DNA of 64,000 bases from Thalassotalea_B piscium_A (GCA_049347715.1 CP186339.1:992001-1056000); one strand, 5' to 3'; shown: positions 36,862 to 46,837, numbered from the stretch's first letter. The notes: generated by a model from the letters alone, not told the origin. Made by a program: numbers and translations.

Positions 36862-38445
36862 TTGAGTAAAAAATTAGTAAAGTCGGGCATTATTGTCAGT
36901 GTAATGACGTTAATCTCTCGGGTGTTAGGTTTAGTTCGAGATGTTGTTATTGCAAGCTTTATCGGTGCCAGTGCGGCTGCAGATGTTTTCTTTTTCGCCA
37001 ATAAAATCCCTAACTTTTTAAGACGCTTATTTGCTGAGGGCGCTTTTGCTCAAGCATTTGTCCCCGTTTTGGCCGAATATAATGAACAGGATATTGCCGA
37101 AGGTAGTGATAGTAAAACTCATACGCGAAAGTTAATCGCAGAAGTGTCAGGAACTTTAGGCGTTATCGTTACTGTGATCACCTTGTTAGGTGTCATTTGT
37201 TCTCCGATACTTGTGGCTTTATTTGGTTTTGGCTGGTTTCTCGATTGGCTTAATGATGGAGAAGCGGCTGAAAAATTCACGTTAGCTTCTGTATTATTAA
37301 AAATTACGTTTCCCTACTTATGGTTCATTTCACTCACCGCACTCGCTGGAGCGGTATTAAATACCTTAGGGAAGTTTGCGGTAGCCGCTTTCACCCCTGT
37401 ATTATTGAATGTGTGTATTATTGGCATTGCACTAGTTGGACAATCTTGGTTTTCAGAGCCGCAATACGCACTAGCATGGGGGGTATTCTTAGGGGGCGTT
37501 GTTCAGTTTTTATTTCAAATTCCTTTCTTAATCCAAGCTAAAGTACTTGTTAAACCTAAATGGGCATGGCATTCACCTGGCGTTGTCAAAATAAGAAAGT
37601 TGATCATACCTGCATTGTTTGGGGTGTCAGTAACACAAATTAATTTATTATTAGATACCTTAATTGCAAGTTTTCTAATTACAGGTTCTATAAGCTGGCT
37701 GTATTACGCAGACCGCTTATTAGAATTTCCTTTAGGACTTTTTGGTATTGGTATTGCGACTGTTATTTTACCAAGCTTATCTCGTTTACACGCAACTAAA
37801 AATACCAATGAATTTACGCAAACATTAGATTGGGGAATTCGAGTCATTACTGTGTTTGGCTGGCCAGCGTTAGCAGGGTTAACAGTATTAGCTCAGCCAA
37901 TTATTATGGTGTTATTTATGCGAGGAGAGTTTACTGAATTTGAGGTCACTCAAGTGTCGTTTGCCTTATTTGCTTACTTATCTGGCTTGCTTAGTTTTAT
38001 GTTTATTAAAATTTTAGCGCCAGGATATTATGCACGACAAGATACCAAAACACCGGTAAAGATAGCGATCAAAGCTATGGTTGCGAATATGGCGTTTAAC
38101 CTAATGTTGGCACCTTTTTTCGGTTATGTTGGTTTAGCCGTAGCTACCTCTTTATCTGCAACTTTGAACGCATATTTATTATACCGTGGATTAAAGTTGA
38201 ACAATGTTTATCAAGTATCTAGAGAGACGTTAATTTTTATTTTTAAGATAATATTATCTGCGGGACTGATGGCGTTAATTGTTTTTTGGCTATCTCCCCC
38301 ATTTGATGCTTGGATTGAAATGACTGTGCTTGATCAGTTGTTTAGGCTTATCTATTGCATTGTTGCTGGTATGGTGAGTTATTTTGTTGGTATTGTTTTG
38401 TTAGGTGTACGATTGAATGATTTTAAAGTGATTCAATCGAGTTAA
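36862..38445 (+). CDS. murJ: MurJ, lipid II flippase
   Basis: 527 aa with about fourteen membrane helices. Signature segments are TLISRVLGLVRDVVIA, FRRLFAEGAFAQAFVPVL-like sequence near residue 50, and LLEFPLGLFGIGIATVILPSLS. MurJ (MviN) moves lipid II across the inner membrane for peptidoglycan synthesis. The start is TTG at 36862 with GAGG upstream; the frame has no better start. ribF follows 127 bp later, as in many gammaproteobacteria. Confidence 0.95.
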   Translation: MSKKLVKSGIIVSVMTLISRVLGLVRDVVIASFIGASAAADVFFFANKIPNFLRRLFAEGAFAQAFVPVLAEYNEQDIAEGSDSKTHTRKLIAEVSGTLGVIVTVITLLGVICSPILVALFGFGWFLDWLNDGEAAEKFTLASVLLKITFPYLWFISLTALAGAVLNTLGKFAVAAFTPVLLNVCIIGIALVGQSWFSEPQYALAWGVFLGGVVQFLFQIPFLIQAKVLVKPKWAWHSPGVVKIRKLIIPALFGVSVTQINLLLDTLIASFLITGSISWLYYADRLLEFPLGLFGIGIATVILPSLSRLHATKNTNEFTQTLDWGIRVITVFGWPALAGLTVLAQPIIMVLFMRGEFTEFEVTQVSFALFAYLSGLLSFMFIKILAPGYYARQDTKTPVKIAIKAMVANMAFNLMLAPFFGYVGLAVATSLSATLNAYLLYRGLKLNNVYQVSRETLIFIFKIILSAGLMALIVFWLSPPFDAWIEMTVLDQLFRLIYCIVAGMVSYFVGIVLLGVRLNDFKVIQSS

Positions 38446-38572
38446 ATTATTTTGAACAAATTGCGTTCAAGGGCTGAATATTGCTAACGACTAGGCTATA
38501 ATTCGTCGATTTTTATAATTACTACCGCTTTTTTTAATGATTTGCGGTAAAGCTAGGAAGGTCTTTGGCTAA

Positions 38573-39517
38573 ATGCAGTTAGTACGTGGCATACATAATA
38601 TCGAGTTAAAAACGCAATTTTCTCGTCAAGGGTGTGTGTTAACGATAGGAAACTTTGATGGTGTCCATTTAGGGCATGCTCGAGTGATTCATGCGTTACT
38701 GGCAAAAGCTAAAGAAAGAGGCGTGCCGTCAGCCGTTATGGTGTTTGAACCGCAACCTCAAGAATTATTTTCACCTGAGACTGCCCCTGCAAGATTAACG
38801 CGTTTACGAGATAAATATATTCTTTTAAAACGTTTAGGTGTTGATTATTTAATTTGTGTAAACTTTAATCGCAAATTTGCTAATTTATTAGCCACGGAAT
38901 TTGTTGAAGAGCTGTTAATAAAAAAATTAAATATTAAACACTTAATTATCGGTGATGACTTTCATTTTGGTAAGAATCGGTCAGGTGATTATTCAATGCT
39001 GTTGGCTGAAGGGCAAAGATATAACTTTAGTGTCTCAGATACCGCAAGTTATAAACTTAAAAATTGTCGAATTAGTAGTACAGCGATTAGAAAGGCATTA
39101 GTAAAGGGTGATTTAGCCGAAGCAGAAAGAATGCTTGGGCGACCCTATGCCATTATAGGCAGAGTTTTTCATGGTGATAAACGTGGAAGAGAGTTAGGTT
39201 TTCCAACGGCGAATGTCTTACTGAAACGAAGAGTTTCACCTGTTTCAGGGGTTTATGTTGTTAAAGTAAATACTACTGCGGGGACTTTTTTCGGGGTAGC
39301 AAATATTGGCCAACGTCCTACTGTTAATGGGGTAAGGCAACAATTAGAAGTCCACCTGTTTGATTTTGATCGAACAATATATGGTGAAACAATAGAAGTT
39401 GAATTATTACATAAACTTCGAAATGAGATAAAGTTTGCATCACTAACAGCACTAACTGAACAAATAACGATAGACTGTGATAATGCTCGTAGCGTAATTT
39501 CGAGTGATAAACTTTAA
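38573..39517 (+). CDS. ribF: Bifunctional riboflavin kinase / FAD synthetase
   Basis: 314 aa. The N-terminal FMN adenylyltransferase domain shows LTIGNFDGVHLGHARVI and the late SSTAIRKAL; the C-terminal riboflavin kinase domain shows GRVFHGDKRGRELGFPTANV. It makes FMN and FAD in the cytoplasm. Order murJ-ribF-ileS is the standard one. A GGAAGG ribosome-binding site precedes the start by a normal distance. Confidence 0.96.
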   Translation: MQLVRGIHNIELKTQFSRQGCVLTIGNFDGVHLGHARVIHALLAKAKERGVPSAVMVFEPQPQELFSPETAPARLTRLRDKYILLKRLGVDYLICVNFNRKFANLLATEFVEELLIKKLNIKHLIIGDDFHFGKNRSGDYSMLLAEGQRYNFSVSDTASYKLKNCRISSTAIRKALVKGDLAEAERMLGRPYAIIGRVFHGDKRGRELGFPTANVLLKRRVSPVSGVYVVKVNTTAGTFFGVANIGQRPTVNGVRQQLEVHLFDFDRTIYGETIEVELLHKLRNEIKFASLTALTEQITIDCDNARSVISSDKL

Positions 39518-39585
39518 AGAGATATCAAGTAGATAAATAGTCTCACTGGTATTAATAACATTAATTATAACGGATATGAATTTAA

Positions 39586-42423
39586 ATGAGTGATTATAAA
39601 CATACTCTGAATTTGCCAGATACTGCTTTCCCGATGAAAGGGAATATGGCAAATCGTGAACCGCAAATGCTTAAAGATTGGGCTAGTAAAGATCTTTACG
39701 GCAAAATTCGCGCCGCTAAAAAGGGTAAAAAATCGTTTATTTTGCATGACGGTCCTCCGTATGCAAATGGTAATATTCACTTAGGTCATGCTGTTAATAA
39801 AATTTTAAAAGACATTATTGTAAAGTCTAAGACTCTGTCTGATTTTGACTCACCTTATGTACCTGGCTGGGATTGTCACGGCTTACCAATAGAATTAGTT
39901 GTTGAGAAAAAATTCGGTAAACCTGGTCATAAGCTTAGTGCGGCTGAATTTCGTCAGAAATGTCGTGAATATGCGATCAAGCAAGTTGATGGCCAACGGG
40001 AAGACTTTAAACGCTTAGGGGTTTTTGCCGACTGGGACAAACCTTATTTAACTATGGATTTTGGTACTGAAGCTAATATTATTCGCGCTTTAGGCAAAAT
40101 TGCAGAGAATGGCCACATTCAACAAGGGTTTAAACCTGTACATTGGTGCACTGATTGTGGGTCAGCATTAGCTGAAGCGGAAGTTGAGTATAAAGATAAG
40201 CAATCTCCGGCGATTGATGTGGCCTTTAAAGTTGTAGACCCTGCTATTGCTGAGCTGTTTTCTCATCCTGAAGGTCATGTGGGTGAAGGTGATATATCAA
40301 CAGTTATATGGACAACAACACCTTGGACGCTTCCAGCAAACCGAGCGGTATCCGTTCATCCTGACGTTGAATATAGTTTAGTGCAATGTGAAAACGAACA
40401 AGGTAAATTTAGACTGATTCTAGCTACAGACTTAGTGAAGTCTTGCATGGATCGCTATGGCATTAGTCACTATCATGCACTAGGTTTTTGTAAAGGGATA
40501 GATCTTGAACTTCAACAACTACAACATCCTTTTTATGAAATTATTGTGCCTTTTATTTGTGGGGATCATGTTACTACTGATTCAGGTACCGGTTGTGTTC
40601 ATACCGCGGGTGGTCATGGTGTAGATGATTTTACGGTAAGTAAAAAATATAATTTAGAAATTTATAACCCAGTCGGAGCTAATGGTGTGTTTTTAGAAGA
40701 TACACCTTTATTTGCGGGTCAACATGTTTTTAAAGCTAATGCCAGTGTGGTTGACGTTTTAAAAGAGCGTGGCGCTTTGCTACATCATCACGCTTATGAG
40801 CATTCTTATCCACACTGCTGGCGACATAAAACCCCGATAATTTTTCGTGCTACGCCTCAATGGTTTATTAGCATGGACAAAAAAGGGCTTCGTCAAGCTT
40901 CTTTAGAAGAAATTAAAAAAACGGAATGGATCCCTGAATGGGGTCAAAGTCGTATTGAATCAATGGTAGAAGGGCGTCCTGATTGGTGTATATCACGTCA
41001 ACGAACTTGGGGGGTGCCAATTGCTCTCTTTATTCATAAAGATACTGGAGCATTACATCCTCGTAGTTTTGAACTGATAGAAGAAGTTGCCTTACGCGTT
41101 GAAAAAGCGGGTATTCAGGCATGGTTTGATCTAGAAGCCAATGAACTTATTGGTGATGATGCGAATGAGTATATTAAAGTACCTGATACTTTAGATGTTT
41201 GGTTTGATTCAGGTGTGACGCATTCTACTGTGATTGATGCTCGTGAAGAATTTACCAAACGCGCTGATTTATATTTAGAAGGCTCTGATCAGCATCGCGG
41301 ATGGTTTATGTCATCAATGATCTCATCAGTAGCAATGAACGGTGTAGCACCATATTCACAAGTATTAACTCACGGCTTTACTGTGGATGTTAAAGGCCAC
41401 AAGATGTCTAAATCATTAGGCAATGTAGTGACGCCATCAGAAATTACTAATAAATTAGGTGCTGATATTTTAAGATTATGGGTTGCTTCGGTGAACTATA
41501 CTCAAGAAATTACAGTGTCAGATGAAATTTTTAAACGTCAGGCTGATGCGTATCGTCGAATTAGAAATACCTCACGATTTTTATTGGCAAATATTAATGG
41601 CTTTGTTCCTTCAGAACATTCGGTAGCCGTTGAAGATATGATTGCGTTAGATCGCTGGGTATTAGGTAAAGCGGCGCAATTGCAAGATGAAATCATTGAA
41701 GCATATGAAAAATACGAATTCCATAACGTAGTACATAAACTAATGAATTTCTGTACTACTGAGTTAGGTGGTTTCTATTTAGACATTATTAAAGATCGTC
41801 AATATACTGCAAAAGATGACAGTATTGCCCGTCGTTCATGTCAAACTGCCATGTATTTGGTTGCCGAAGCTATGACACGTTGGATGGCACCCATTCTATC
41901 TTTTACCGCCCAAGAAATTTGGCAGGCATTACCAGCACCAGCAAATATGCCAAGAGAAGAATTTGTTTTTACTAATATTTGGTTTGATGGTTTGGTGAAC
42001 TTACCTGAGAGTTATCAGTTTAGTAATGACTTTTGGCAAAGTATTTTACAAGTGCGAGGCGAAGTAAATAAAGCCTTAGAGCTTGCCCGGAAAGAGAAAG
42101 TGGTAGGTAAAGCGCTTGAAGCTAATGTTACTTTATTTGCTAATGAAGCATTAGCCAAAAAATTAAATATGTTAGGGCAAGAATTACGATTTGTGTTAAT
42201 TACTTCTGGTGCTAGCGTCAAAGTTGTTACAGAGGCTCCTGAAGGGGCATCATCAACTGAAATTGATGGCTTATGGGTATCTGTTGAGGCTTCTTCAGGG
42301 ACTAAATGTGAACGTTGTTGGCACTATACTGATGATGTTGGTGATAATGAAACCCACAAAGATTTATGTGGTCGCTGTATTACTAACGTTGATGGTGAAG
42401 GTGAAGTGCGTCAATTTGCGTAA
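39586..42423 (+). CDS. ileS: Isoleucyl-tRNA synthetase
   Basis: 945 aa class I synthetase. The HIGH motif is HLGH (65-68) after DGPPYANGNI, and KMSKS lies at 606-610. The editing insert has TTTPWTLPANRA. A C-terminal zinc finger is present (CERCWHY and CGRC), which marks the bacterial IleS1 form. It starts 68 bp after ribF. A terminator-like hairpin lies between ileS and lspA. Confidence 0.97.
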   Translation: MSDYKHTLNLPDTAFPMKGNMANREPQMLKDWASKDLYGKIRAAKKGKKSFILHDGPPYANGNIHLGHAVNKILKDIIVKSKTLSDFDSPYVPGWDCHGLPIELVVEKKFGKPGHKLSAAEFRQKCREYAIKQVDGQREDFKRLGVFADWDKPYLTMDFGTEANIIRALGKIAENGHIQQGFKPVHWCTDCGSALAEAEVEYKDKQSPAIDVAFKVVDPAIAELFSHPEGHVGEGDISTVIWTTTPWTLPANRAVSVHPDVEYSLVQCENEQGKFRLILATDLVKSCMDRYGISHYHALGFCKGIDLELQQLQHPFYEIIVPFICGDHVTTDSGTGCVHTAGGHGVDDFTVSKKYNLEIYNPVGANGVFLEDTPLFAGQHVFKANASVVDVLKERGALLHHHAYEHSYPHCWRHKTPIIFRATPQWFISMDKKGLRQASLEEIKKTEWIPEWGQSRIESMVEGRPDWCISRQRTWGVPIALFIHKDTGALHPRSFELIEEVALRVEKAGIQAWFDLEANELIGDDANEYIKVPDTLDVWFDSGVTHSTVIDAREEFTKRADLYLEGSDQHRGWFMSSMISSVAMNGVAPYSQVLTHGFTVDVKGHKMSKSLGNVVTPSEITNKLGADILRLWVASVNYTQEITVSDEIFKRQADAYRRIRNTSRFLLANINGFVPSEHSVAVEDMIALDRWVLGKAAQLQDEIIEAYEKYEFHNVVHKLMNFCTTELGGFYLDIIKDRQYTAKDDSIARRSCQTAMYLVAEAMTRWMAPILSFTAQEIWQALPAPANMPREEFVFTNIWFDGLVNLPESYQFSNDFWQSILQVRGEVNKALELARKEKVVGKALEANVTLFANEALAKKLNMLGQELRFVLITSGASVKVVTEAPEGASSTEIDGLWVSVEASSGTKCERCWHYTDDVGDNETHKDLCGRCITNVDGEGEVRQFA

Positions 42424-42468
42424 TCATAACTAAGATATCAGCTTAATAATATCGAGTAAATTTATGAA

Positions 42469-42505
42469 AGTGTTCAAGTTATCAATTCATACTTGAGCAC
42501 TTTTT
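42469..42505 (+). terminator. Terminator or attenuator hairpin between ileS and lspA
   Basis: AGTGTTCAAGT (42469-42479) pairs with ACTTGAGCACT (42491-42501) with one G-U pair, followed by a T-tract. It would end much of the murJ-ribF-ileS transcript before lspA. Confidence 0.75.
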
Positions 42506-42543
42506 CTTTCAGCCATTTTTAATTCACTTACGGTTTAACATAA

Positions 42544-43059
42544 ATGAGTATGATGAAAAAAAACGCCAGTTTACGTTGGTTGTGGATCACTTTTGTATTT
42601 TTAGTGATAGACCAAGTAACCAAACAGTGGGTAGTGAACGCATTTGACCTATATGAGTCAGTTAATGTACTACCTTTTTTTAATATTACTTATGTGCATA
42701 ATTTAGGGGCAGCATTTAGTTTCTTGGCGGATCAGAGTGGATGGCAGCGCTGGTTTTTTACCGGTATCGCTTTTATTGCGAGTGTTATTTTTAGTGTCTG
42801 GTTAAAAAGAACTCCTGCGAATCAGCCCTTATTAGCGATTGCGTTAGCATGTATGTTAAGTGGCGCTGTAGGAAATTTAATTGATCGTTTGCTTTTTGGT
42901 TATGTAATTGATTTTCTTGATTTCTATATTGGAAGTAACCATTGGCCAGCATTTAATGTTGCTGATTCTATGATTTTTATTGGTGCTATTTTTATGATAG
43001 TTGATTCTTTTAAACAAGATAAAATCAAGAAAAACACTACCGCATTGAAAGAGAAATAA
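42544..43059 (+). CDS. lspA: Lipoprotein signal peptidase (signal peptidase II)
   Basis: 171 aa, four membrane helices. The conserved blocks are DQVTKQWV, NLGAAFSFL, GNLIDRLLFG with one catalytic Asp, and FNVADS with the other. It cleaves prolipoproteins such as LptE, BamD and RlpA encoded in this window. The start ATG at 42544 is followed by MMKK; a second ATG lies two codons on. fkpB follows after 3 nt. Confidence 0.96.
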   Translation: MSMMKKNASLRWLWITFVFLVIDQVTKQWVVNAFDLYESVNVLPFFNITYVHNLGAAFSFLADQSGWQRWFFTGIAFIASVIFSVWLKRTPANQPLLAIALACMLSGAVGNLIDRLLFGYVIDFLDFYIGSNHWPAFNVADSMIFIGAIFMIVDSFKQDKIKKNTTALKEK

Positions 43060-43062
43060 ATA

Positions 43063-43500
43063 ATGAACAACAAAGTGATAGAAAAAGACTCTAATATTAT
43101 TGTCCATATTACAATGAAGTTAGCAGATGGTTCTGCTGCTGATAGTACAAAGGTTAATAATAAACCTGCGAAAATCATTATGGGAGATAACAGTATTTCT
43201 CCTGCATTTGAGCAAGAGTTATTAGGATTAACAGTCGGAGAAAGTAAAGAGTTTACTTTAGCGGCGGTAGATGCTTTTGGTGAATCTAATCCTGATAATT
43301 TACATTATGTTGATAGTGATAAGTTTTCAGCAGAAACCCCGGCAAAGATAGGTAATATCATTACTTTTACTCAACCTGGTGGCATAGAGTTACCCGGTGT
43401 AATAAAAGAAATATCAGGAAGCTCAGTTACGGTTGACTTTAATCACCCGCTTGCAGGACAAGCGGTAACTTTTGTTATTGATGTTATAGATATTTTATAG
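43063..43500 (+). CDS. fkpB: FKBP-type peptidyl-prolyl cis-trans isomerase, SlpA type
   Basis: 145 aa with a split FKBP domain: an N-terminal strand (IVHITMKLADGSAAD), the insert-in-flap region between about 70 and 120 that forms a chaperone domain, and the ending NHPLAGQAVTFVIDVIDI. This is FkpB (SlpA), a cytoplasmic prolyl isomerase. It is 3 nt after lspA and 9 nt before ispH, in the conserved order. Confidence 0.94.
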   Translation: MNNKVIEKDSNIIVHITMKLADGSAADSTKVNNKPAKIIMGDNSISPAFEQELLGLTVGESKEFTLAAVDAFGESNPDNLHYVDSDKFSAETPAKIGNIITFTQPGGIELPGVIKEISGSSVTVDFNHPLAGQAVTFVIDVIDIL

Positions 43501-43509
43501 GAGCCATGT

Positions 43510-44439
43510 ATGGACATAATATTAGCTAATCCAAGAGGCTTTTGCGCTGGAGTCGACCGAGCTATTAGCATTGTAGATCGAGCCCTTGACCTTTTTGATG
43601 CGCCTATCTATGTTCGTCATGAAGTCGTCCATAATAAATTTGTCGTAAATGGCCTTAAAAAACGTGGTGCTGTATTTGTTGATGAGCTCCATGAAGTACC
43701 AGATGATAGTACCGTTATTTTTTCTGCCCATGGTGTTTCTAAAGCAGTGAGAAATGAAGCTAAAAATCGTGGGCTAAAAGTCTTTGATGCCACTTGTCCT
43801 TTAGTGACGAAAGTCCATATGGAAGTTTCTCGAGCTAGTCGAAAAAATGTTGAGTGCATACTGATTGGTCATGCAGGACATCCTGAAGTGGAAGGAACCA
43901 TGGGACAGTATGAAAGTCATGATGGTGGAATATACTTGGTTGAATCGGCGGCTGACGTAGCCAATTTATCAGTAAAGAATCCGCATCACTTATATTTTTG
44001 TAGTCAAACGACCTTATCTGTAGATGATACAAGTGACGTCATTGATGCGCTCATTGCAAAGTTTCCTGCCATTGAAGGACCTCGCAAAGATGATATTTGT
44101 TATGCTACGCAAAATAGGCAAGATGCGGTAAGAGCAATCGCTAGTGAAGTGGATATGTTGCTAGTTGTTGGTGCTAAAAATAGCTCTAACTCTAACCGTT
44201 TACGCGAGCTTTCAGAAAAAATTGGAACTAGAGCTTATTTAATTGATACCGCGGATAATATTGAAATATCTTGGTTAGATGGGGTTAATAAAATAGGGGT
44301 AACTGCTGGAGCATCTGCTCCGGATATCCTAGTTAGACAAGTGATAGAAGCTTTAAAAAATGCCGGAGGAAATGAAGTTATCGAATTTCCAGGTCGCGAA
44401 GAAAATACAGTATTTGCAGTACCAATAGAATTGCGCTAA
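43510..44439 (+). CDS. ispH: 4-hydroxy-3-methylbut-2-enyl diphosphate reductase
   Basis: 309 aa. The three cysteines that bind the iron-sulfur cluster are at C12 (GFCAG), C96 (ATCPLV) and C197 (DICYAT), the same numbers as in E. coli IspH. It makes IPP and DMAPP in the last step of the MEP pathway. It ends the lspA-fkpB-ispH cluster, after which the minor-pilin operon begins 315 bp later. Confidence 0.97.
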   Translation: MDIILANPRGFCAGVDRAISIVDRALDLFDAPIYVRHEVVHNKFVVNGLKKRGAVFVDELHEVPDDSTVIFSAHGVSKAVRNEAKNRGLKVFDATCPLVTKVHMEVSRASRKNVECILIGHAGHPEVEGTMGQYESHDGGIYLVESAADVANLSVKNPHHLYFCSQTTLSVDDTSDVIDALIAKFPAIEGPRKDDICYATQNRQDAVRAIASEVDMLLVVGAKNSSNSNRLRELSEKIGTRAYLIDTADNIEISWLDGVNKIGVTAGASAPDILVRQVIEALKNAGGNEVIEFPGREENTVFAVPIELR

Positions 44440-44754
44440 TCTTAGCTTAGGTTGAAAGTTGTGCAAAAAACAATCACAGTAAGAAAATATTGCCAGCACT
44501 TTTAAAGTAAGTTACATTTAAACGAATAATAACTGTGCATCAAATGGATGATTATTCGTTATATGGAAATAGGTATGGGTTAATGCGGTTCACGTTAGTG
44601 ATTTTTAACACATATGTTCGAACATTATTGACATTTTTATCTTTTAAAATGTCCCTTTTTAATACCTGTTTTTCAAACAATTCCTTTTTCTTCTCGAATA
44701 ATAACTATAAATATCTATTCTCACAGAATCTCTTGAATACTGAGGACATTTTCA
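44440..44754 (+). promoter_or_regulatory. 315-bp upstream region of the minor-pilin operon with repeated CGAATAAT elements
   Basis: The region holds a perfect 10-bp inverted repeat, AACGAATAAT (44521-44530) and ATTATTCGTT (44551-44560). The first arm is part of a 12-bp word CGAATAATAACT (44523-44534) that recurs exactly at 44695-44706. This could be a regulator-binding array or a hairpin. A TTGACA occurs at 44628-44633 without a good -10. The small plus-strand frame 44535-44762 does not look coding. Confidence 0.4.
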
Positions 44755-45300
44755 ATGTATAACTCAAAAAAAACGCAGCAAACAGGGATGACATTCATCG
44801 AAGTTTTGATTGCTTTAGTGTTAATAGTGACAGGAATACTAGGTGCAGTAGCTATGCAAGCCACTGCTAAAAAAGGGAGTTTTGACGCGATGCAACGTTC
44901 GCTTGCCTCAGCGTTAGCACAAGATATTATTGAAAGGATGAGAAGCAATGATCCTAATGGTTTGGCAAGTTATGCTGGAACGGATTATGGTGAAAAAAAG
45001 TATACTGAACCAGCGAATCGGTGCAATGATCCTGCTGCAGTATGTGCGCCTGCGGCAATGGTTTTAAATGATCAGTATGAGTGGGAGCTTGCTTTGATGG
45101 GGGCTGATGTTCTTAAAGGAACGAAAAATGCTGGTGGATTAACTGGCGCTAGAGGTTGTATCACTGTAAATAATACCAATGAAGTCTCTGTGACCATTAG
45201 CTGGCAGGGACGCACCGATATTACTGATAGCAGTACCGGAAGTTGCGGTACATCAGGTGATAAACGTCGACAAATAACTATTGGAGCTTTTATTTATTAA
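44755..45300 (+). CDS. pilV: PilV, minor pilin
   Basis: 181 aa. A class III signal is cut after G11 (QQTG|MTFIEVLIAL), leaving Glu at mature position 5, followed by a hydrophobic helix. Mature sequence contains paired cysteines, as PilV proteins do. It forms part of the priming complex that starts type IV pilus assembly. It begins the operon pilV-pilW-pilX-pilY1-pilE; its TAA is 1 nt before the pilW ATG. Confidence 0.9.
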   Translation: MYNSKKTQQTGMTFIEVLIALVLIVTGILGAVAMQATAKKGSFDAMQRSLASALAQDIIERMRSNDPNGLASYAGTDYGEKKYTEPANRCNDPAAVCAPAAMVLNDQYEWELALMGADVLKGTKNAGGLTGARGCITVNNTNEVSVTISWQGRTDITDSSTGSCGTSGDKRRQITIGAFIY

Positions 45301-45301
45301 T

Positions 45302-46249
45302 ATGAGAAATCAACGTGGCTATACTATTATAGAAATATTTATTGCACTTGCTATCGGTTTAGTGCTCTTTGCTGGCGTATTGAGTATTTTTGTCGGAATG
45401 AAAACAACCGCAGTCGAAACAACAAGTTATGGTGAACTTCAAGAGAATGGTCGTTTTGCATTAAGCATTTTAAGTGATGATCTACAAAAAGCAGATTTTT
45501 GGGGAGATTATACAGGAACATTAAGCGAGTCAGCTTTAGGTGCAATTCCCGGAGCACCGTCAACAGACTGTTTAGGTGAAGGACTTAATAATGCGACTTT
45601 CCCTACAGCTTTAGGTCATTTTAGAACCATTTGGGGAAAAACAGTTACCACTGCAGCTAATATGGGATGTATAGCCGATGCGGTTATTGGATCTGACATT
45701 TTACAAATAAAGCGTGCTATAGGAAATGCCATAAATATAGCGGATCCTCCTACGATGACTAATAATTACTATATTATCGCAAACACCAGTGTTGGTGAAA
45801 TATTTAAAGGGGCTACTATACCAACTGTTGATAACAGTCGAGTGTGGGAATACCAACACCATGTCTATTATGTAAAGACTGAAGGGAAAAATAAAGTACC
45901 TGTTTTGATGCAGGGGCGTTTAACTAATAAAATGAGCTTTGATCCATTAATTGATGGTATTGAAAGAATTCGATTTATGTATGGTGTTGATACTGATGAC
46001 GACGGCATTGTTAATGCCTTTATTTCTGCGAACAATATGACGGAAGATTTTTGGGATAGAGGAGCTAATAGCCGAATTATTGCGGTGAAAATATATGTAC
46101 TTGCCCGAAGTGTTAAAATTGATCGTAAATATACCAATAAAAACAGTTATCAGCTTGGTGATTTGAAAGTGACGTTTAATGATAATTATCGCAGGATGTT
46201 ATTTTCAAGTACGGTAAGCTTATTTAATGCAAGAGTAGATAACTGGTAG
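45302..46249 (+). CDS. pilW: PilW, minor pilin
   Basis: 315 aa from the ATG at 45302; an in-frame ATG at 45281 lies inside pilV and is less likely. The prepilin site is QRG|YTIIEIFIALAIG with Glu5. Downstream are a block with GELQENGRFALSILSDDLQ and late segments with DGIERIRFMYGVDTDDDG, typical of PilW. A component of the minor-pilin tip complex. Immediate coupling to pilV and a 51-bp gap before pilX. Confidence 0.88.
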   Translation: MRNQRGYTIIEIFIALAIGLVLFAGVLSIFVGMKTTAVETTSYGELQENGRFALSILSDDLQKADFWGDYTGTLSESALGAIPGAPSTDCLGEGLNNATFPTALGHFRTIWGKTVTTAANMGCIADAVIGSDILQIKRAIGNAINIADPPTMTNNYYIIANTSVGEIFKGATIPTVDNSRVWEYQHHVYYVKTEGKNKVPVLMQGRLTNKMSFDPLIDGIERIRFMYGVDTDDDGIVNAFISANNMTEDFWDRGANSRIIAVKIYVLARSVKIDRKYTNKNSYQLGDLKVTFNDNYRRMLFSSTVSLFNARVDNW

Positions 46250-46300
46250 GTAAACGCGTTTATCACAATTTCATGGAATTATGTTGTAATAAGGTAAAAT

Positions 46301-46837
46301 ATGAAAAAATCGGCTCTATTTAATAACAGAAATAGTCAATTCAGTGGTGGTCAGCAACAAGGGGTTGTCCTGATTGTTGCTTTGATTTTTCTTGTCGCAT
46401 TAACGGCTGTAGCTGTAGCTTTGATGCAAAATTCATCTAGTGATGTTCGTATGTCTGGTGCTAGTGAAGAAAAAGTAGTAGCGACTCAACAAGCCATTAG
46501 TGCAACGGATGAAGTCATTGCTGATCAACTTTCAGGTGCCGCAGGAACCAATGCCTTTGCATTTCCTCTAGTAAAATTTCCCATAAAAGGTTTAGAAAGT
46601 AATTTAACCGCGACTCTGAAAGCAGATACAACAGCAGAAATTGATATTAGTAATAATAATTTAAAATTAGAAGGAGATTGCCCTCATTCAAGTAATGCCT
46701 CTTCTGCAGGAACAATAAAATGTAACTTTTTAAGAACACAAGTAATTAAAACATATGGTCGTAAAAATACTAGCAACGTAAAAACAAATAGGATAATTGT
46801 AAATTCTGGAGTTGCACAACAATTGCTAGCAAATTAA
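46301..46837 (+). CDS. pilX: PilX, minor pilin
   Basis: 178 aa. Prepilin cut after G21 (GGQQQG|VVLIVALIF). Glu is not at mature position 5, which is common in PilX. The hydrophobic stalk is followed by the conserved QNSSSDVRMSGASEEKVVATQQA. It works with PilV, PilW and PilE to load PilY1 on the pilus tip. AAGG upstream of the ATG is a fair ribosome-binding site. pilY1 starts 36 nt later. Confidence 0.86.
   Translation: MKKSALFNNRNSQFSGGQQQGVVLIVALIFLVALTAVAVALMQNSSSDVRMSGASEEKVVATQQAISATDEVIADQLSGAAGTNAFAFPLVKFPIKGLESNLTATLKADTTAEIDISNNNLKLEGDCPHSSNASSAGTIKCNFLRTQVIKTYGRKNTSNVKTNRIIVNSGVAQQLLAN

Noticed and set aside
44440..44754. Sigma-54 promoter before the pilin operon
   Set aside because: TTGCCAGCAC occurs but not in the order TGGCAC-N5-TTGC; no acceptable match.
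44535..44762. 75-aa plus-strand frame upstream of pilV
   Set aside because: Low complexity (Phe/Ser/Asn-rich), no ribosome-binding site, and it overlaps the pilV start.
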